Source: Ferruginibacter sp.
GTDB lineage: Bacteria; Bacteroidota; Bacteroidia; Chitinophagales; Chitinophagaceae
Assembly (NCBI GenBank): GCA_017983695.1
Contig: JAGOAX010000006.1
Location: 124,001 to 188,000, forward strand
Direction: 5' to 3'
Length of the DNA: 64,000 nucleotides
Positions 18,250-26,621 of the stretch are shown piece by piece. Made by a program: the position numbers and the translations under genes. The stretch's first letter is position 1, and each line of letters opens with the position of its first letter. The notes under the pieces were generated by a model. It did not search any database. It was given only the letters and a program-made list of their open reading frames with translations, and had not been told where the DNA came from.

Positions 18250-19611
18250 TCAGGCTAACTGCATTTCTTCAAAATCTTCTTTAAAAGAGGTAAGTTTTTT
18301 TGCGAATTCTTTTTTTACTTCCTTTTCAAAACTGTCCAGGTAATTTTCAGTTGTCTGCTTGTTTGTATGACCAAGTGCCTCCTGTATAAATTCGGTACTT
18401 ACCCCGGAACGTTTTAGCTGTGTTGAAAAGCTATGCCGGCTTACTATGGTGGTTACTTTTTTACTTATCCCAAGTTCTATTGCAATTGCTTCCATAGCAT
18501 CGTTTATCATGCGTCTTATATGATTCAAAAGGTCGAATTGCTCTAAATGATTAAGACCAGGCTGCATAATTGGAAATATAAAATCATCAGGCATTTTCTT
18601 GTTGTTTGCGTTTCGTTGAATTATATCGTTCAACTCTTCTGTAAGATAAACTGTAATTGGCCGTGGGTCTGTACGATTAGCCCTTTCGGTTTTTGCCCGT
18701 TCAAAAATTAAATACTCGTCCTGAATATTTTTCCATCTTAAATAAACCATATCTTTTACATTCATTCCATTTGCCAAATAGCAAAAAAGCCAATAGTCTT
18801 TACCAGTAGCTGTTTTTCCATTATCCGGTTTAAAATAAAATATACTTTTTAGTTCTGCTTGTGTCAATGCCTTTTTCACATTTCTTGATGCCGGTATTTG
18901 ATACTTTCGGCGACCGAAAGGATAACATTTTTCCCTTTTTATAACACCACTTTCAATCGCTTCATTAAATATTGAACGTAAAGGACGGAGTACAATTCCA
19001 ACAGTTGTTTTTGTGGTTCCCTTATCAAGCATCCATCTTTCATATTGAAACAAATAGCTTACAGTAATCTGTTCAAAGGTTACATTTCCTTTAAATAGTT
19101 TTAGAGAACGGTAGGTACGCTGGTAGTTGATGGCACTGCCAATCCGGCCTTGTTGCAGAAGCTGTTTTATGTATGACAAGAAGAAAACGGAAACATAATT
19201 GCTGCCAGGATACGCTTCATTAAAGATAGAAAACCGTTTTAAAAAAGGCGAATAATCAAAACCATCACCTTCTTGTTTTTCACTGAGCATCGTTGGTTTC
19301 TCCTTCCGGCTCTTAAACAAGCCTGCATAGGTTTTAATGTACTCGATTTCAAACTCACCAAAAGAAAATGGTTTTAATTGCTGAATTACTGAATTTGAGA
19401 CTGCAGAAATTTCATTTAGCTTAATCCTGATTTCTGACAGTTCGTTACTTACCCTTGGTGCTGCCAATTTCTTATAATCAGCCTCTGATAAACTATAGAT
19501 TGTAGAGTAATCCTTTACGGTTCTGTTATAAATTACCCGGAGCTTTAGGGGGTATTTTCCATCTTTTTTAATCCTCCTGTTGTCGAGGATAACTGAAGTT
19601 GATATAGACAT
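18250..19611 (-). CDS. Tyrosine recombinase (conjugative element integrase)
   Basis: 453 residues. An arm-binding/SAM-like N-terminal half (1-220) precedes a phage-integrase catalytic domain (about 245-440). Arg and His are seen in VSRHSFST, His in EALGHTNKQTTE and Tyr in ENYLDSF. The first catalytic Arg of the usual TGLR motif is missing: the equivalent reads LANGMNVKDMVYLRW, and the His of HxxR is replaced too. Bacteroidetes integrases including IntDOT also deviate at the first Arg, so activity is plausible. The gene starts 190 bp from the tRNA-Leu fragment, as expected for the integrase of the left element. Confidence 0.88.
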   Translation of the reverse strand: MSISTSVILDNRRIKKDGKYPLKLRVIYNRTVKDYSTIYSLSEADYKKLAAPRVSNELSEIRIKLNEISAVSNSVIQQLKPFSFGEFEIEYIKTYAGLFKSRKEKPTMLSEKQEGDGFDYSPFLKRFSIFNEAYPGSNYVSVFFLSYIKQLLQQGRIGSAINYQRTYRSLKLFKGNVTFEQITVSYLFQYERWMLDKGTTKTTVGIVLRPLRSIFNEAIESGVIKREKCYPFGRRKYQIPASRNVKKALTQAELKSIFYFKPDNGKTATGKDYWLFCYLANGMNVKDMVYLRWKNIQDEYLIFERAKTERANRTDPRPITVYLTEELNDIIQRNANNKKMPDDFIFPIMQPGLNHLEQFDLLNHIRRMINDAMEAIAIELGISKKVTTIVSRHSFSTQLKRSGVSTEFIQEALGHTNKQTTENYLDSFEKEVKKEFAKKLTSFKEDFEEMQLA

Positions 19612-19650
19612 AACTTTTGATTTTCATTTTCACAATGCTCTTTCACTCAA

Positions 19651-19720
19651 AATTTGCAAACACATTTACAAACAAACCGCAGTTAAACTGCAATTAAATC
19701 AGTAAAAGTAAATTTGCAAA
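19651..19720. repeat. Direct repeats AATTTGCAAA upstream of integrase
   Basis: AATTTGCAAA occurs at 19651-19660 and 19711-19720, exactly 60 bp apart, in the integrase 5' region between gene and att site. Related TATGCAAACA follows. CAGTTAAACT is also repeated nearby. The place suits integrase arm sites or operator sites; this is inference. Confidence 0.4.
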
Positions 19721-19799
19721 AATTATGCAAACAATTGAAAATCAAACAAGTCAGTTAAACTAAGATAAATCAGGATAAATGAGATTAAGTAAATTAAAA

Positions 19800-19853
19800 C
19801 ACTCAAAATCTGCCGTTCGCAAGGGCGTGAAGGTTCGATTCCTTTCGTGGGCA
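19800..19853 (+). other. tRNA-Leu(CAA) 3' fragment, attR of the conjugative element
   Basis: The stretch reads as the 3' half of a class II tRNA: the anticodon loop CTCAAAAT with CAA anticodon, a long variable arm (GCCGTTCGCAAGGGCGT), T arm GAAGG-TTCGATT-CCTTT and 3' acceptor strand CGTGGGC plus discriminator A. No 5' half is found: the expected GCCCACG acceptor strand and D arm are absent, and the anticodon stem 5' strand does not pair. It is a displaced tRNA end created by integration into a tRNA-Leu gene, with crossover in the anticodon loop. Confidence 0.8.
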
Positions 19854-19855
19854 CA
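19839..19855 (+). repeat. Left att core (17-bp direct repeat)
   Basis: TTCCTTTCGTGGGCACA, identical to 27344-27360. It covers the T-arm 3' strand and acceptor strand of the tRNA-Leu fragment. The element's integrase gene begins about 190 bp to the right. Confidence 0.85.
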
Positions 19856-19856
19856 C

Positions 19857-19881
19857 AACCAGCAAAATTGCTGGTTTTTTT
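19857..19881 (+). terminator. Rho-independent terminator at left att
   Basis: Stem AACCAGCA/TGCTGGTT with a short AT loop followed by seven T. It lies directly after the tRNA 3' end and would keep a terminator behind the displaced tRNA end after integration. Confidence 0.75.
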
Positions 19882-19968
19882 ATGCCCAAAAACTCAGTAT
19901 CAACAATAGTTTCAGCCATTACCCCTTCTTTTCATTTCCTTTAATTTGATGTTACTTTCTCATTATTT

Positions 19969-19993
19969 GTACCCTAATTGAACCTTGAGGTAC
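19969..19993 (+). repeat. Left copy of terminal repeat, integrase arm-site candidate
   Basis: GTACCCTAATTG followed by AACCTTGA and GGTAC. The ends form an inverted repeat TTGTACC/GGTACAA. Nearly the same word, GTACCCTAATTG plus TACCTTGA, recurs at 27279-27298 near the right end. Position on both ends suits arm-type integrase binding; the inverted repeat could also act on the integrase promoter. Confidence 0.55.
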
Positions 19994-20047
19994 AAATTAA
20001 TGACAATAAATCATACCTTTAGGAAAAGAAAATCAAACCAAAGTCAA

Positions 20048-21118
20048 ATGAGTGTAACATTAAGAAAGCGGAAAAATGCAGACGGTACCACCTCTTTAAG
20101 ATTAGATATTTATAGTGAAGGGAAACACAAAATTGAAACATTAAAGCATTTACAACTTGCAAAGGTTTCAAATGTGACGGACCGGGAAAACAATAAAGAA
20201 CTTTTACAGAAAGCTGAAGCAATAAGATTAGTTAGAACGGTTGAACTTGAAGGCAGCAATTACAATATGGATAGTGATGCAGGAAAAAAAACAATCATTA
20301 CCGTTTGGATGCAGACTTACATAGACGCATACGTTAAAAAGGATAAGCGAAATATGCAGGGGGTACTTAACCGGTTTAGTGATTTTTTAAAGGAAATAAA
20401 CAAAGCAGGGCTAACTTTTGGAAATCTCAATGCACTACTCATTGAAGATTTTATTGATTATTTGGAATCCAACAGTACAGGTGAAGGAGCAAAGTCATAT
20501 TATAACCGTTTCAAGAAAATGCTCAAAAATGCCTACCGTAAAAAATTCATGAAGGATAATATACTGGAATTAGTAGAACGTAAAGTAAAAGGTAAGGCAA
20601 AAAGAAAGGATACATTAACCATAGCCGAATTAAAAACATTGAGTGCTACACCAACAGAAAGCAGTGAAGTAAGACGGGCCTTTTTATTTAGTTGTGTTAC
20701 TGGATTACGTTGGTGCGACATTAAGCCTCTTAAGTGGCAAAGTATAAACACAAAAAGCCGTCAAATGAATTTAACACAAAGCAAGACAGATGAAGACTTA
20801 GCCACCCCTTTAAATGACACTGCCATAAAACTATTGGGTGAAGCTGGCAAACCGGGTGAAAATGTATTTGATCTGCCAACTGCAAACGGAGCAAACAAAA
20901 CATTAAAAGCATGGGTGAAACGTGCCGAAATAAAAAAGGCTATTACATGGCACAATGCCAGGCATTCATTTGGCACCAACCTCATATTTAATGATGTAGA
21001 TGTATTGACAGCATCTAAGTTGTTAGGCCATACTAGCATGGAGCAAACACAACGCTATGTAAAAGCAGCAGCAGAAATGAAGCAAAAGGCAACTGATAAG
21101 ATAAATATTGACTTGTAA
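20048..21118 (+). CDS. Tyrosine recombinase (satellite-like element integrase)
   Basis: 356 residues from the ATG at 20048 (MSVTLRKRKNADGTTSLRLDIY is the usual start of this Bacteroidetes integrase family; ATG at 20000 and TTG at 19985 are in frame upstream but add unrelated residues). Domains: arm-binding beta domain 1-70, SAM-like core-binding 85-185, catalytic 200-350. The catalytic set is complete: Arg in TGLRWCD, His and Arg in TWHNARHSFGT, His in LLGHTSMEQT and Tyr in QRYVKAA. The gene is 190 bp from the left att core, so it is the integrase of the 19839-27360 element. Confidence 0.92.
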   Translation: MSVTLRKRKNADGTTSLRLDIYSEGKHKIETLKHLQLAKVSNVTDRENNKELLQKAEAIRLVRTVELEGSNYNMDSDAGKKTIITVWMQTYIDAYVKKDKRNMQGVLNRFSDFLKEINKAGLTFGNLNALLIEDFIDYLESNSTGEGAKSYYNRFKKMLKNAYRKKFMKDNILELVERKVKGKAKRKDTLTIAELKTLSATPTESSEVRRAFLFSCVTGLRWCDIKPLKWQSINTKSRQMNLTQSKTDEDLATPLNDTAIKLLGEAGKPGENVFDLPTANGANKTLKAWVKRAEIKKAITWHNARHSFGTNLIFNDVDVLTASKLLGHTSMEQTQRYVKAAAEMKQKATDKINIDL

Positions 21119-21162
21119 ACTGAATAAATAAAATATTTTATACCTATAAATTGTTACTAAGT

Positions 21163-22692
21163 ATGTATTCAATCGACAAACAAAAACTGAAAGTAAAAGA
21201 CATAAATACTGGTGCTATAACTAGTTTCAATCCTACAAGTAAAAAATATAAGCCTAAAAATGATTTTGATTTACCTAATGAGAGTATTTATGATGTTAAG
21301 GGAAAGCTTATTAGTAAAGCTACAAACCCAAAAGACTATGATTTCGCTTTTGCAATAAAATTGAAACAAACGTATCCTATCTACAAATGTGCAGACTTGC
21401 TAAATTATCATTTTCATAAAGCTGTTAATAAAGAATTGTTTTTGAAACACATTGAATATCACATTTTACTTTTCCCTTTTCTGCAAGAGAAACAAACAAA
21501 AAAAGTTGAGTTTATTATTGCATGGATAAAAGAAACAATCTTACTACTTACCTCTTTAAAGCAAAAAGATACCCTTAAAAATATTTCAGCAAATAATGAT
21601 TTAAGTTATTATAAAGACGAGAAAAATATCCCAAATCAAGAACTAGTAAAAGAAACTATTGAATATTTTGAAAAAGGCGAAGGTGCAAGAGCCTTTAACA
21701 CATTGGACTTTCTTAATTTATTAGAAAAACAATACCATTTTGTGATAAATAATTGGTCCAATAAAAGCATAGTAATTGATGGATTAACAAAATTGCCATT
21801 AACCGGCTTGGAAAAACACATTTTGTTTGGTTTATTATTAAAGTGGTTTGGAGGCTATCCGATTACCGAAAAAATGGATATTGATAAAAACATTAATGCT
21901 ACTAAAAAAGCAATTGAAATAGAGTTTTTAAGTTACAAAGAAGACACCCCTGAAAAGAAATTTTGCAAAGCTGACAATGAACTTAGAAAAAAAATGATGA
22001 AACTAAGCATTACAGGAACTACAAGCATAAATACTGGTGTTAGTTGGGAAACCCTTTACAATGCAATTGAAGCTAATGAACCAACCAAAGAAACTAATTA
22101 CAACACATTTGATAAGCTTTTTGAGGCTGCATTAATAAATCAAGCCATAGGACCGTTTGAAAATGAAGAATTAAAATTGATTAGTAGAACCCAGTACAAT
22201 TTTAATTTCAATGTTTGGCTTCAAGAAACAAAAGGATGGCAATATGGAAACGAAACTATTTATAACAACTATCTAACAAAAGACTATTTCCTAGAATTTC
22301 TACAATATGAAGCTACCCAAAATAAAGAACAAATTTCCAAAATGGAAAATGAGGCTAATACTTGGCAAATAGAAAACAACAGATCAACCACACCCCCTTT
22401 ACTTTGGCAAGGCTTTATAAAAATCGAACTACAGGGCCGATTACAAGAAATAGAAAACAAAATAAACGATAAAATATCAAATTGGAAGCTTAGAATTGAT
22501 TTAATTGAATGTGCCGCATTTTGCCAACTTTTATATGATAAAAAATATTTTGTTACAGGTGCGACCAGTATAGTATCTGTAAACAAATTTGCTTTGAATA
22601 AATATGGTACAGAAATAACAATCCAGTTAAAAAGTGCAAAAAGAAAGGACCGGAATACACACAAAAAACTATTAATGAAGTTTTTTAATTAG
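21163..22692 (+). CDS. AT-rich cargo protein of unknown function
   Basis: 509 residues from the ATG at 21163 (a TTG four codons upstream is less likely). No signal peptide or membrane helix, rich in Lys, Asn, Ile and Tyr, and visibly more AT-rich than neighbours. Regions with long helices at 80-200 and 380-440 are predicted. The C-terminal part (AAFCQLLYDKKYF ... FALNKYGTEITIQLKSAKRKDRNTHKKLL) has the pattern of the C-terminal domain of RteC-like proteins of Bacteroides transposons, but this is a weak resemblance. Placed between integrase and excisionase, where satellites carry cargo, so regulation or defence are both possible. Confidence 0.6.
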   Translation: MYSIDKQKLKVKDINTGAITSFNPTSKKYKPKNDFDLPNESIYDVKGKLISKATNPKDYDFAFAIKLKQTYPIYKCADLLNYHFHKAVNKELFLKHIEYHILLFPFLQEKQTKKVEFIIAWIKETILLLTSLKQKDTLKNISANNDLSYYKDEKNIPNQELVKETIEYFEKGEGARAFNTLDFLNLLEKQYHFVINNWSNKSIVIDGLTKLPLTGLEKHILFGLLLKWFGGYPITEKMDIDKNINATKKAIEIEFLSYKEDTPEKKFCKADNELRKKMMKLSITGTTSINTGVSWETLYNAIEANEPTKETNYNTFDKLFEAALINQAIGPFENEELKLISRTQYNFNFNVWLQETKGWQYGNETIYNNYLTKDYFLEFLQYEATQNKEQISKMENEANTWQIENNRSTTPPLLWQGFIKIELQGRLQEIENKINDKISNWKLRIDLIECAAFCQLLYDKKYFVTGATSIVSVNKFALNKYGTEITIQLKSAKRKDRNTHKKLLMKFFN

Positions 22693-22744
22693 GTACCATA
22701 CGGTACGGTACTACGAATTTAATAATTGCTAAAATCATTTACAG

Positions 22745-22765
22745 GCCTGCATTTGCAGGCTTTTA
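22745..22765 (+). terminator. Terminator after cargo gene
   Basis: Stem GCCTGCA/TGCAGGC with a small loop followed by TTTTAT, 53 bp after the cargo stop. It separates the integrase-cargo unit from the replication genes. GGTACC palindromes flank it at 22692 and 22773. Confidence 0.7.
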
Positions 22766-22833
22766 TATTAGGGGTACCTATCCAATTATCGTTTTCTTTC
22801 CCTTCTTTTCGCTTCTATATTGCACCTATTAAC

Positions 22834-22849
22834 GGATGACCGGTTATCC
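22834..22849. promoter_or_regulatory. Palindromic operator candidate before HTH gene
   Basis: GGATGACCGGTTATCC, a palindrome with one wobble pair, 28 bp before the chosen start of the excisionase-like gene. Such a site suits autoregulation by a dimeric HTH protein; no direct proof. Confidence 0.4.
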
Positions 22850-22877
22850 ATTTTTTAAAATTTTCAAATTATTAAAA

Positions 22878-23114
22878 ATGGACTTTACACAAAACAGAGT
22901 GCTAACCTTTGAACAGGGTTGCCAATATTTAGGGTATGCAAAAAGTTATGTTTATAAACTAACAAGTGCAGGCATTTTGCCATACTCAAAGCCAAACAAC
23001 AAGAGTATATTTTTTGACCGTGAAAAGCTGGAAGATTGGATGCTATCCAATGCCAGCAGCAGCCGGGCAGAAAAGCAAATACAAGCGGCAACTTATGTAA
23101 ACACTAAACATTAA
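22878..23114 (+). CDS. Excisionase-like HTH protein of the satellite-like element
   Basis: 78 residues from ATG 22878 (MDFTQNRVLTFEQGCQYLG); the frame extends to 22836 but the added residues do not fit the family. HTH_17 type: FEQGCQYLGYAKSYVYKLTSAGILPYSKPNNKSIFFDREKLEDWML. This group binds DNA as recombination directionality factors or regulators (AlpA/Xis-like). It opens the replication gene group and is followed within 14 bp by the next gene. Confidence 0.8.
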   Translation: MDFTQNRVLTFEQGCQYLGYAKSYVYKLTSAGILPYSKPNNKSIFFDREKLEDWMLSNASSSRAEKQIQAATYVNTKH

Positions 23115-23128
23115 AAAACCCCAATATT

Positions 23129-23416
23129 ATGAGCGAACATAACAAAGGGGTAAAAGATGTAAAACAGCACCCCAAAGATAATGAATTGCAGCGTGTTTAT
23201 GAATACCTGCAAAAGCATTGTGCCACGGCTACAATGACAGCAATTGCATTAAATATTTACAGACCAAACCTATGCAGGCGAAAACGGGCACTGGAAAAAG
23301 CCGGGCAATTAGTAGAAGTAAAAAAAGCCCATTGTCTAATAACAAAACACCTTGCAACATACTTAACAACAAACCCGGATTTGTTTCCTAATCATTCACA
23401 ATTAAAAATGTTTTAA
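23129..23416 (+). CDS. Small DNA-binding protein (wHTH-like)
   Basis: 95 residues. The segment QRVYEYLQKHCATATMTAIALNIYRPNLCRRKRALEKAGQLVEVKKAHC reads as a winged helix: three helices and a beta wing. Basic overall. The stop is 2 bp before the ATPase start, so it is co-transcribed with the replication genes. Likely a regulator or replication accessory protein. Confidence 0.7.
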   Translation: MSEHNKGVKDVKQHPKDNELQRVYEYLQKHCATATMTAIALNIYRPNLCRRKRALEKAGQLVEVKKAHCLITKHLATYLTTNPDLFPNHSQLKMF

Positions 23417-23418
23417 TC

Positions 23419-24567
23419 ATGAACGGAGAAAATAATAATACCGTTCATTTTAAGAACGATGAAGACATGAACACATGGCAACCAATAAAACTGCCAGCAG
23501 ATGAAAATAACGATGATAAAACGATTAAAAATGAACCACAAGCAAAAAGTCTGAAAGACTTTGACCAATGGAGGATAACAAAAGAAAAAAACATACCACA
23601 GCCGGAACCAACAATAACAATCGGAGGTGCAGCAATTGCAAGCCCCGGCAATATTACCGGTATAAGTGCAGCAGCAAAAGCAGGCAAGACGGCTTTTACG
23701 GGGGTATTATTAGCAGGTGCCATTTCTCAAACGGGGGACATTGACGGCTTTAATGATGTTGAAGTCATTCCAAACAGTCAAGGCCGGGCAGTCATTCACT
23801 TTGATACAGAGCAAAGTGAAGCGGACCAGCAATACTTTGTAAATACAATTTTGCGAAGGGCAAAGATTGAAAGCACACCCGATTATTACAGGTCCTATAA
23901 TATCCGTCAATTAAATATTGATAATTACAGAGAGGTAACCGATAACATTTGTGAATTATCATGTACTGCTTTTAATGGAGTGCATCTAATTGTAATTGAC
24001 GGGGGTGCCGACTACATAACAAGTGTAAATGATGAAAGTGCAGCTTATAATATTGTTCAGTACTACACACACTTATCAATAAGGTATAACTGCCCGGTAA
24101 TAATCATTGTACACTTAAACCCTGGTAGCGATAAGGAACGGGGGCATTTTGGAAGTGAAGTGCAGCGTAAATGTTATGGTTTACTTACCGTTTCAAAAGA
24201 AGGTGACATTTCAACAGTACAGCCAAAGATCATGCGTAAAGCTGGCAATGGTGAAATACCCTTAGTTCATTTTGCATACAGCAAAGAACAGGGCTATCAT
24301 GTACAAGTTGATTTACCGGATAAGGCAGAGGCAAAAGCTTTTAAAGAAATGGAAAGATTACAAACCATTGCTGAAAAGATTTTTGTACCCCCAGCCTGTT
24401 ATCGTTTTACAGATGCCATTAGCAAGATAATGAAGCACACAGGCCGGGCCCAATCAACAGCAAAAACAATGCTTAATAATATGGCTGGCTTTGGCTTTAT
24501 AGAACAGGGTGAAGATAAAAATTATAGGCTCAAAATGAATGACGTTGCACCAACTCAAAATGAATAA
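23419..24567 (+). CDS. RepA-like AAA ATPase (RecA/DnaB-like fold)
   Basis: 382 residues. Walker A is AAAKAGKT at 84-91 within GNITGISAAAKAGKTAFTG; Walker B is LIVIDGG ending near Asp194; a third motif NCPVIIIVHLNPGS follows at about 222-235, as in RepA/KaiC-type AAA_25 helicases. The C-terminal 80 residues look like a winged helix (SKIMKHTGRAQSTAKTMLNNM). Known relatives are plasmid and satellite replicative helicases. It precedes the iteron-like region and the primase-like gene, which supports a replication role. Confidence 0.85.
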   Translation: MNGENNNTVHFKNDEDMNTWQPIKLPADENNDDKTIKNEPQAKSLKDFDQWRITKEKNIPQPEPTITIGGAAIASPGNITGISAAAKAGKTAFTGVLLAGAISQTGDIDGFNDVEVIPNSQGRAVIHFDTEQSEADQQYFVNTILRRAKIESTPDYYRSYNIRQLNIDNYREVTDNICELSCTAFNGVHLIVIDGGADYITSVNDESAAYNIVQYYTHLSIRYNCPVIIIVHLNPGSDKERGHFGSEVQRKCYGLLTVSKEGDISTVQPKIMRKAGNGEIPLVHFAYSKEQGYHVQVDLPDKAEAKAFKEMERLQTIAEKIFVPPACYRFTDAISKIMKHTGRAQSTAKTMLNNMAGFGFIEQGEDKNYRLKMNDVAPTQNE

Positions 24568-24590
24568 GAGGGTTTAATAAAGAGGGTTAG

Positions 24591-24694
24591 TTTAGGTCAA
24601 TTTAGGTCAAAATTAACCCTACAATAGGTCAGGTCAATTCTATGTATAGAGAATTGACCTTAACCTACCCTTTAGAACTAAACGCCAATTGACC
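24591..24694. other. Iteron-like cluster, candidate replication origin
   Basis: Between the ATPase and the primase-like gene, TTTAGGTCAA occurs twice head to tail (24591-24600, 24601-24610). AGGTC and AGGTCAA follow at 24626-24637, and inverted TTGACCT or TTGACC at 24654-24660 and 24689-24694. The words AGGTCAATTCT (24631-24641) and AGAATTGACCT (24650-24660) form an 11-bp stem with an 8-nt loop. Repeats plus hairpin next to rep genes are typical of origins or autoregulatory operators. Confidence 0.6.
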
Positions 24695-24709
24695 AAAAAT
24701 TTATCAAAG

Positions 24710-25885
24710 ATGTTTCAAAGTATTTTAAATATAGATTGCTCCATGTTTGCCCGGTACGGTGCGGCACCAGTTACGGTGAACCTTCTGCAAGTTTTAACGG
24801 TCCCTGATGCTGCTCAAGTGGCAAAACAAAAAGTAATACAAGCTGCCCCCGATAAGAACAGCCGGGATAAGTTAAAAGCAGGCATGGCTACTCTTACTCC
24901 AAATGGTATTTTTTCTGCAATGGGTGACAATAATTTAATTAGGCATAGCGGCTTAATCGTAATTGATATTGATTTGAAAGGAAATGAGCATTTAAATAAT
25001 TATAGCGATCTGAAAAACGAATTATGTAAAATTCCCAATGTGGCTTATTGTGGTTTATCAGTTAGTGGCACCGGGTACTGGTTATTAATACCGATTGCAT
25101 ACCCGGTAAAACATAAACAGCACTTTGAGTTTATAGAGCAGTACTTTAAAAGCAAAGGTTTGAAGATTGACGGCTCAGGTAAAAATGTAGGTCGCTTAAG
25201 GTTTTACAGTTATGATTGCAATGCTTATTTTAATCATGCTGCAAAGCCATTACATGCCTATTACAGGCCTCCAAACGTTAAAGCTAAAGAGTATAAGCAA
25301 AAGACATTTGATACTCAAAATAAGCCGGTATGGGAGCAATACAATGAAGGGTTATATTTTATTGATGTCCTAAAAAATCATGGCTGGAAGATTGACAGCA
25401 AAAAGGGAAATGAAAAAACATATTTCACCCGGCCCGGTAAAGAAGCTGGTATTAGTGCGGAATTTGACAACAGAGAAAATGTTTTCTTTGTTTTTACAGA
25501 TGAAGGTCACCCATTTGAAACAATGACCGGATACAATCCTTTTCAAATTTATACGATGCTGGACTATGCAGGCGACTTTAGCAAAGCGGCTAAATCCTTA
25601 ATACCAATAAAGAAAAAACTTGAAAAATCAGAAACCTTTTCAAAAGCACCAATACCAAACACAATTAATTTAACCATACCAGTAAAGGAAATGATAACCG
25701 GAAATCTGGAATATTTTAAGAGCATGGCATTAGGCCATTTTGAGAGAACTTTTTTTAACCGTGACAAAAGTAAAATGGAAATGAAACAAAAATATTTTTT
25801 TGCATGGGCACAAAGTATGGAAACGGTCCTTATAAATGCAGGTATTACACCAACACAATTTTTAAGTAGTTTAAATATCAATTAA
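24710..25885 (+). CDS. VirE N-terminal/BT4734-type primase-like protein
   Basis: 391 residues from ATG 24710; a TTG at 24689 is in frame but lies inside the repeats. The N-terminal 200 residues match the BT4734/VirE N-terminal family: LIRHSGLIVIDIDLKGNEHL with Asp-x-Asp metal residues, SVSGTGYWLLIPI and FRFYSYDCNAYFN-like strands, an archaeo-eukaryotic-primase-like arrangement. The C-terminal part (about 205-391) has no motif I know. Function as replication primase is inferred from fold and from the adjacent RepA-like gene. Confidence 0.78.
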   Translation: MFQSILNIDCSMFARYGAAPVTVNLLQVLTVPDAAQVAKQKVIQAAPDKNSRDKLKAGMATLTPNGIFSAMGDNNLIRHSGLIVIDIDLKGNEHLNNYSDLKNELCKIPNVAYCGLSVSGTGYWLLIPIAYPVKHKQHFEFIEQYFKSKGLKIDGSGKNVGRLRFYSYDCNAYFNHAAKPLHAYYRPPNVKAKEYKQKTFDTQNKPVWEQYNEGLYFIDVLKNHGWKIDSKKGNEKTYFTRPGKEAGISAEFDNRENVFFVFTDEGHPFETMTGYNPFQIYTMLDYAGDFSKAAKSLIPIKKKLEKSETFSKAPIPNTINLTIPVKEMITGNLEYFKSMALGHFERTFFNRDKSKMEMKQKYFFAWAQSMETVLINAGITPTQFLSSLNIN

Positions 25886-25886
25886 T

Positions 25887-26573
25887 ATGAAAGAAAAAAA
25901 ACAAGGTTTACAAAAGTTGACAGAAACAGAAAAGAAAATTGCTATTCTTTTAAGTAAAAAAAAGGTTACACAGGCTGAAATTGACAAAGTTTTAAACTAT
26001 GACGAAAAGCAAGTTTTGGGCCAAGTGCTTACAAATAAGATTAATGAAAGCAAGGGTAACGAAAGAGATTTTCTTTTAGATCAAATAGCCGAAATAATAC
26101 CTGCAGATACGAAAAATCAACTTTGGGAAAATAACCATTACATCATAATGCACTCAATGACAAAATTTATTGATGAATATGGAAAAATGCCAACTAAGAA
26201 TAATATTGCAAAAGATACAGGATTGAGCCGACAAACCGTTTACAAGCATTTAAACTGCTTTGCAGAACACCCTTTGTATGTTGAACAGCTACAACAGTTT
26301 AAATTTATGACTGACAGGATTTTGTCTAAGGTTATTAAAGCAGCATCATTGGGGGATATGAAAGCGGCAAGGTTATACTTTGATGTAATAGGCAATTTAA
26401 ATACCCAATCAGCAAATAAGACTTTAATTCAAACCCAGCATAATTATATTCAAATAAATGGAACCGTTCTAAGCCAGGATGTAATAAAACAACTAACCGC
26501 CGAGCAGGTAGGCATTATTGAAGCAACAATAAAAAATGTATTGACAAATATTGAAGATAAGACGGTCACTTAA
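25887..26573 (+). CDS. HTH protein resembling a terminase small subunit
   Basis: 228 residues. A HTH is seen at about 95-125 (PTKNNIAKDTGLSRQTVYKH). The part from 145 (RILSKVIKAASLGDMKAARLYFDVIGN) resembles the helix-turn region and oligomerisation segment of phBC6A51-type small terminase subunits, which also carry a KAA..GD..A...Y pattern. The C-terminus is helical. Starts 1 bp after the primase stop, so it is part of the replication operon. In phage satellites a terS gene in this place redirects packaging. Alternative: an element regulator. Confidence 0.55.
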   Translation: MKEKKQGLQKLTETEKKIAILLSKKKVTQAEIDKVLNYDEKQVLGQVLTNKINESKGNERDFLLDQIAEIIPADTKNQLWENNHYIIMHSMTKFIDEYGKMPTKNNIAKDTGLSRQTVYKHLNCFAEHPLYVEQLQQFKFMTDRILSKVIKAASLGDMKAARLYFDVIGNLNTQSANKTLIQTQHNYIQINGTVLSQDVIKQLTAEQVGIIEATIKNVLTNIEDKTVT

Positions 26574-26621
26574 AGGCAAATTCTTTTAGTAGGATTAAAA
26601 AAATCCCCCTTGTACGTGCCT

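Larger units (their letters stand above)
5856..19855. mobile_element. Partial Bacteroidetes conjugative transposon (traF-traN, integrase, attR)
   Basis: A co-directional operon of Bacteroidetes-type transfer genes (MPF_B-like type IV secretion) is followed by accessory HTH genes and a convergent tyrosine recombinase next to a tRNA-Leu 3' fragment at 19800-19853, taken as the right attachment site. Seen: traF, traG, traI-like genes, traJ, traK, traL, traM, traN. Not seen: traA-E, relaxase, coupling protein, traO-Q. The left limit is arbitrary, set at traF; the intact tRNA-Leu expected at the left att site is not in the window. Either the element extends left past position 1 or its left part was lost. 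Confidence 0.75.

Noticed and set aside
18234..18274. AAATGCA/TGCATTT inverted repeat between converging genes
   Set aside because: Seven bp only, AT-rich, partly inside the integrase gene; too weak to call a terminator.
19793..19853. Complete tRNA gene
   Set aside because: The 5' acceptor strand GCCCACG, D arm and anticodon 5' strand are missing; only the 3' half is present.
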